Source of the DNA: CAZNNH01 sp964574335
GTDB taxonomy: Bacteria > Acidobacteriota > Vicinamibacteria > Fen-336
Direction: 5' to 3'
Length of the DNA: 64,000 bases
Assembly: GCA_964574335.1 (NCBI GenBank)
Contig: CAZNNH010000007.1
Span: 1 to 64,000 of the forward strand
In this document: positions 61,242 through 64,000 of the stretch, piece after piece
How positions within the stretch are numbered: the first letter of the stretch is position 1
How the letters are laid out: every line of letters starts with the position of its first letter
Made by a program: the position numbers and the translations under genes
Notes under the pieces: model-generated
The model's input: only the letters and a program-made list of their open reading frames with translations
The model's database searches: none
Told to the model about the DNA's origin: nothing

Positions 61242-61519
61242 GGTCATTCCCCTTCCAAAGCTCCCGAGAGCAAGCCCCCGCACCTGTTCCCCTGGAACGG
61301 TCCATAGGATACGGCCGCCCGAAAGATGGTGGCCGCTCGCGGCCGTGAGAGCTCGACCGAAGATCCCGCTGGCCGCGTGAGCCCGGCGCGGGCGCCCGCC
61401 CACCCGGGACGCTCGTCCCGCCAGCCGGGGGCTTCGTCACGCCGGGCAGGGTCTCGTCACGCGGGCCGACGTCGCCCCGGCCCTCCCCTGTAGCCTTGTC
61501 CCCCAGGAGGACGAGCGCC

Positions 61520-62635
61520 ATGCGCCTGTCGAGCCGACACGACGCGAGAGAGATGGTCCTGACCGCAGTCCTGACCGCAGCCCTGGCCGCAACGGCCCAC
61601 GGCCAGCAGGTCGACGTTCAGCGCCTGTCGGAGCGAGTCCTGGTCCTGAACCTGCCGATGCTCGGCCAGAGGCAGGTGGTGGCCGTCTCGGCCAAGAGGG
61701 GCCTGGCCCTGATCGACACCGGGCCCTCGCCCCTGGTGGCAACGATGTTCAAGGAGGACGTCGAGCGGCGGTTTGGCCGCCGGGACTGGGCCTACGTCAT
61801 CAACACCCACGGGCACATCGACGGCCACGCCAACGGCAACGGGGTCTTCGCCGACGTCCCGATCATCGGACACGAGAACGCGCCCGCGGAGATCGCGGCC
61901 CGGCTCGATGCCGTGGCCTCCCAGCGCCCTGCGTTCTGCCGGGAGAAGGTCCGGCAGCTTCAGGAGCGTGTGGATGCCGGCGCCGAGGACGCGGTAGCGC
62001 TGCGGGATCAGATCGCCGTCTGGCGGTCGATCGAGGACCAGACCGTGAGCCGCGACATCATGGTGCCCACCGTCACGTTCTCGGACCGCCTCACGATCGA
62101 CATGGGAGACCTGACCCTACGCCTCCTCTACTTCGGCAACGGCCACAGCGCCAGCGACGTGGTCGTCTACATCCCGGAGGAGAAGCTGCTCGTCTCCGGG
62201 GGCGTGTGCGGCCCGTACCTGCCGGCGGTGCCGGAGTCCGCTCGGCTCGTCGACCTGAGTCGTTCGATCTCCGTCCTGGACGACGTCCTCGATGCCGACG
62301 TGGAACGTGCCGTCACCTCTCACTGGGGCATCCTCGACGGCCAGGACGTACGGAGAGGGAGGGACTATCTCCGCGACCTGCTCGCCGGCGTCACCTCAGC
62401 CGGCGAGCGGGGCCTGAGCCTTGAGCAGGCACAGGCGGAGCTGGCCCTCGACCGGCACTTCCCCTACATGGCCGACGTCAAGCCGGCCCAGGGAACCCGG
62501 GACGACGCCCACGCTGCCAACGTCGCGGCGGTCTTCAAGCTCGTCGATCGGCCGCCTAGTGCTCGACGCGAGTCCCGAGGACCTGGAGGAACAACGAGAG
62601 CCACGCCGGGTGGGCCGGCCACGCCGGTGCCGTGA
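61520..62635 (+). CDS. Secreted metallo-beta-lactamase-fold hydrolase
   Basis: A 371-residue exported protein. ATG 61520 has GGAGG ten bases upstream; a signal peptide follows (MVLTAVLTAALAATAHGQQ). Metal site INTHGHIDGHANGN has the core THxHxDxH motif. Further ligands are in YFGNGHSASDVVVYIPEEKL and VTSHWGILD. The C-terminal about 27 residues are low-complexity and overlap the converging DJ-1/PfpI gene by 80 bp, which suggests stop-codon loss. Substrate unknown. Confidence 0.82.
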   Translation: MRLSSRHDAREMVLTAVLTAALAATAHGQQVDVQRLSERVLVLNLPMLGQRQVVAVSAKRGLALIDTGPSPLVATMFKEDVERRFGRRDWAYVINTHGHIDGHANGNGVFADVPIIGHENAPAEIAARLDAVASQRPAFCREKVRQLQERVDAGAEDAVALRDQIAVWRSIEDQTVSRDIMVPTVTFSDRLTIDMGDLTLRLLYFGNGHSASDVVVYIPEEKLLVSGGVCGPYLPAVPESARLVDLSRSISVLDDVLDADVERAVTSHWGILDGQDVRRGRDYLRDLLAGVTSAGERGLSLEQAQAELALDRHFPYMADVKPAQGTRDDAHAANVAAVFKLVDRPPSARRESRGPGGTTRATPGGPATPVP

Positions 62636-63137
62636 CGAGGTTGCCGTCGATGACCGCCTGGTCGACCGGGATCTCCGCATACTGGCCGCCGGCCCGGCTC
62701 ACCTCCGGGCCGCAAGCCGGGTACGCGGAGCACTTACGCCCTTCGAGGACGCCGGCCGCGGCCAGGAGCTGGGCACCGTGGCAGATCGCGGCGACCGGCT
62801 TCTCTTGGACCATGAAGTGACGCACGATCTCGAGGACCCGGGCGTTCAGCCTCAGGTACTCGGGGGCCCGGCCCCCGGGGATCACCAGGGCGTTGTAGCC
62901 GGCCTCCTTCACGTCGGCAAAGTCGCAGTTCAACGTGAAGTTGTGACCCGGCTTCTCGCTGTAGGTCTGATCGCCCTCGAAGTCGTGGACGGCGGTGCGG
63001 CAGCTCTGCCCCGCCTTCTTCTCCGGGCAGACGGCGTGGACGGTGTGCCCGACCATCTGCAGCGCCTGGAAGGGCACCATCACCTCGTAGTCTTCCACGA
63101 AGTCCCCGACCAGCATCAGGATCTTCTTGCCCGCCAT
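62556..63137 (-). CDS. DJ-1/PfpI-family protein
   Basis: A 193-residue protein. ATG 63137 has GGAGG eight bases upstream; the frame is open earlier without support. The fold begins KKILMLVGDFVEDYEVMVPF. The nucleophile Cys (near 117) lies in the elbow PVAAICHGAQLLAAAGVL, and the upstream Glu is in DFVEDYE. Members act as glyoxalases, chaperone-like proteins or proteases; the specific activity is not decidable. Its 3' end overlaps the MBL-fold gene. Confidence 0.85.
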   Translation of the reverse strand: MAGKKILMLVGDFVEDYEVMVPFQALQMVGHTVHAVCPEKKAGQSCRTAVHDFEGDQTYSEKPGHNFTLNCDFADVKEAGYNALVIPGGRAPEYLRLNARVLEIVRHFMVQEKPVAAICHGAQLLAAAGVLEGRKCSAYPACGPEVSRAGGQYAEIPVDQAVIDGNLVTAPAWPAHPAWLSLFLQVLGTRVEH

Positions 63138-63218
63138 CGTCGCACCTCCTCGCGGCCCTGCCCCTTGATCGAGCATACCTCTCCAGGGTCCTTTTGACCC
63201 ACTCTGGGTCGTGCTGCC

Positions 63219-64000
63219 TCAGCGCGGGACCCGAGCCGCGGCGACGTCGGAGCGCGTCACCGGCGGGCCGGAGCCCACCTCGCCGCCGAACATGTGCCGG
63301 AGGTGGTTCACGAGGGCGGCCAGCTCCGCATCCGTGAAGTCGGGGAAGGCGGGCATCTGGTTCTGCGCCGCAGGACGGTCCTTGGGGAGCACGGCCTCCG
63401 GCCCCTCCAAAATCAGGCGGATCAACGTCTGCGGGTCGCCGCGGAGGATCGGGCTGTCGCGGATCGGCGGCTGCATGTCGGGGACGCCGCTGCCGTCGGC
63501 CATGTGGCAGGTGGCACAGGTCTCGGCGTACAACGCCGCGCCCGGGCCGGTGGCTTCGGCGACCGTCGGGCCGGCGCCCGCCTCCTCCCGGGCCGTCTCC
63601 TTGGCGGACGTCCCGACGTAGACGATCCGCCACACGCGCCCCTTCTCCGAGTCCGCCACGTAGAGCGAGCCGTCAGGACCGACGGCGAGGCCGCAGGGCC
63701 GGAAGCGGGCGTCGCTCGGGCTGGCGATCTCGTCGCGGCCCGCGAAGCCGTCGGCGAACACCTCGTAGCCGCCGACCGGCATCCCCGAAGCATCGAAGGG
63801 AATGGAGACGACGTTGTATCCCCTCTGCGGCTCGGGGGCGCGGTTCCAGGAGCCGTGGAAGGCGAGGAAGGCGCCGCCCCGGTAGTGCTCGGGGAACTGC
63901 CGGCCCGGGTAGAACGCGAGCTGCATCGGTGCCCAGTGCGCGGGGAAGGCCACCAGCGGATCCGGGTACTGGCCCGGTTCGGCGCGCTTGTCCTTGTCGC
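63219..64000 (-). CDS. Sugar/sorbosone dehydrogenase-like propeller fused to cytochrome c (5' partial)
   Basis: The 3' part of a larger gene that runs off the window edge. The visible N-terminal part (FLAFHGSWNRAPEPQRGYNV, CGLAVGPDGSLYVADSEKGR) matches the end of PQQ-type glucose/sorbosone dehydrogenase propellers. A class I cytochrome c domain follows, with haem motif CATCH and the Met ligand in NQMPAFPDF. The fusion delivers electrons from sugar oxidation to the respiratory chain in the periplasm. The PQQ site cannot be checked here. Confidence 0.8.
   Translation of the reverse strand, partial: DKDKRAEPGQYPDPLVAFPAHWAPMQLAFYPGRQFPEHYRGGAFLAFHGSWNRAPEPQRGYNVVSIPFDASGMPVGGYEVFADGFAGRDEIASPSDARFRPCGLAVGPDGSLYVADSEKGRVWRIVYVGTSAKETAREEAGAGPTVAEATGPGAALYAETCATCHMADGSGVPDMQPPIRDSPILRGDPQTLIRLILEGPEAVLPKDRPAAQNQMPAFPDFTDAELAALVNHLRHMFGGEVGSGPPVTRSDVAAARVPR

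Overview
The window is a 64 kb piece of a GC-rich (roughly 70% by eye) bacterial chromosome. A run of ten Ns at 38006-38015 marks a scaffold join, so it probably comes from a draft or metagenome-assembled genome. The best lineage hint is a full-length MacB/FtsX-type permease of the class known as acidobacterial duplicated orphan permeases (36162-38620). Together with many secreted PD40/tricorn-like proteins and a CHAT protease it suggests Acidobacteriota or a close relative; this is inference. I see no rRNA or tRNA gene, CRISPR array, intact transposase, prophage or plasmid function.

Layout. 1-6.6 kb: a chemosensory operon (CheR-TPR, CheW, receptor, CheA-receiver hybrid, second receptor) with a convergent CheY-like gene. 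A 66-67 bp double-hairpin tandem repeat sits inside it between cheW and the first receptor. 6.7-8.5 kb: a YciI-like secreted protein, then a VapBC module abutting the remnant of an endonuclease/exonuclease/phosphatase gene. 8.6-12.2 kb: HtrA-type periplasmic protease, then a coupled SpoIIE-type phosphatase and PPK2 polyphosphate kinase. 12.2-15.6 kb: a short asparaginase-like protein, a membrane pseudokinase and a THEP1-like NTPase fused to membrane helices. 15.8-29.2 kb: mostly secreted or stand-alone enzymes (tricorn protease homologue, alpha/beta hydrolase, CARDB-like protein, haem-oxygenase-like protein, GH51 arabinofuranosidase, PD40 protein, methyltransferase) with gene relics between them. 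29.4-36.1 kb: a TauE/SafE transporter coupled to a fusion of a TIGR02186-like domain with a PEP-synthase-like enzyme, then a ferredoxin-methyltransferase fusion, a zinc-ribbon protein and MazEF. 36.1-40.9 kb: the ADOP permease and a TPM/Tim44-like pair.

40.9-48.6 kb is the most coherent accessory island. A B12-type radical SAM protein is divergent from a compact run of carbamoyltransferase, SxtJ-like protein, a 48-residue DUF5989-like protein, zinc-ribbon methyltransferase, SGNH hydrolase-like protein and SPASM radical SAM protein, ending at a sulfatase relic. It looks like a small modification or biosynthesis pathway. 48.8-64 kb holds secreted hydrolases, a PD40 paralogue, a PDZ-TPR-CHAT protease facing a CHASE2-cyclase operon, two metallo-beta-lactamase-fold proteins, a probable Tat-exported nitroreductase, a DJ-1/PfpI protein and the 3' end of a sugar-dehydrogenase/cytochrome c fusion.

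Best candidates for new biology: the TauE plus TIGR02186/PEP-synthase fusion (29.5-33.7 kb), the carbamoyltransferase cassette (40.9-48.2 kb) and the CHAT/CHASE2-cyclase pair (53.8-59.4 kb). Many starts were moved downstream of the longest open frame because a signal peptide or ribosome binding site supports the internal start; each such choice is stated in the entry.
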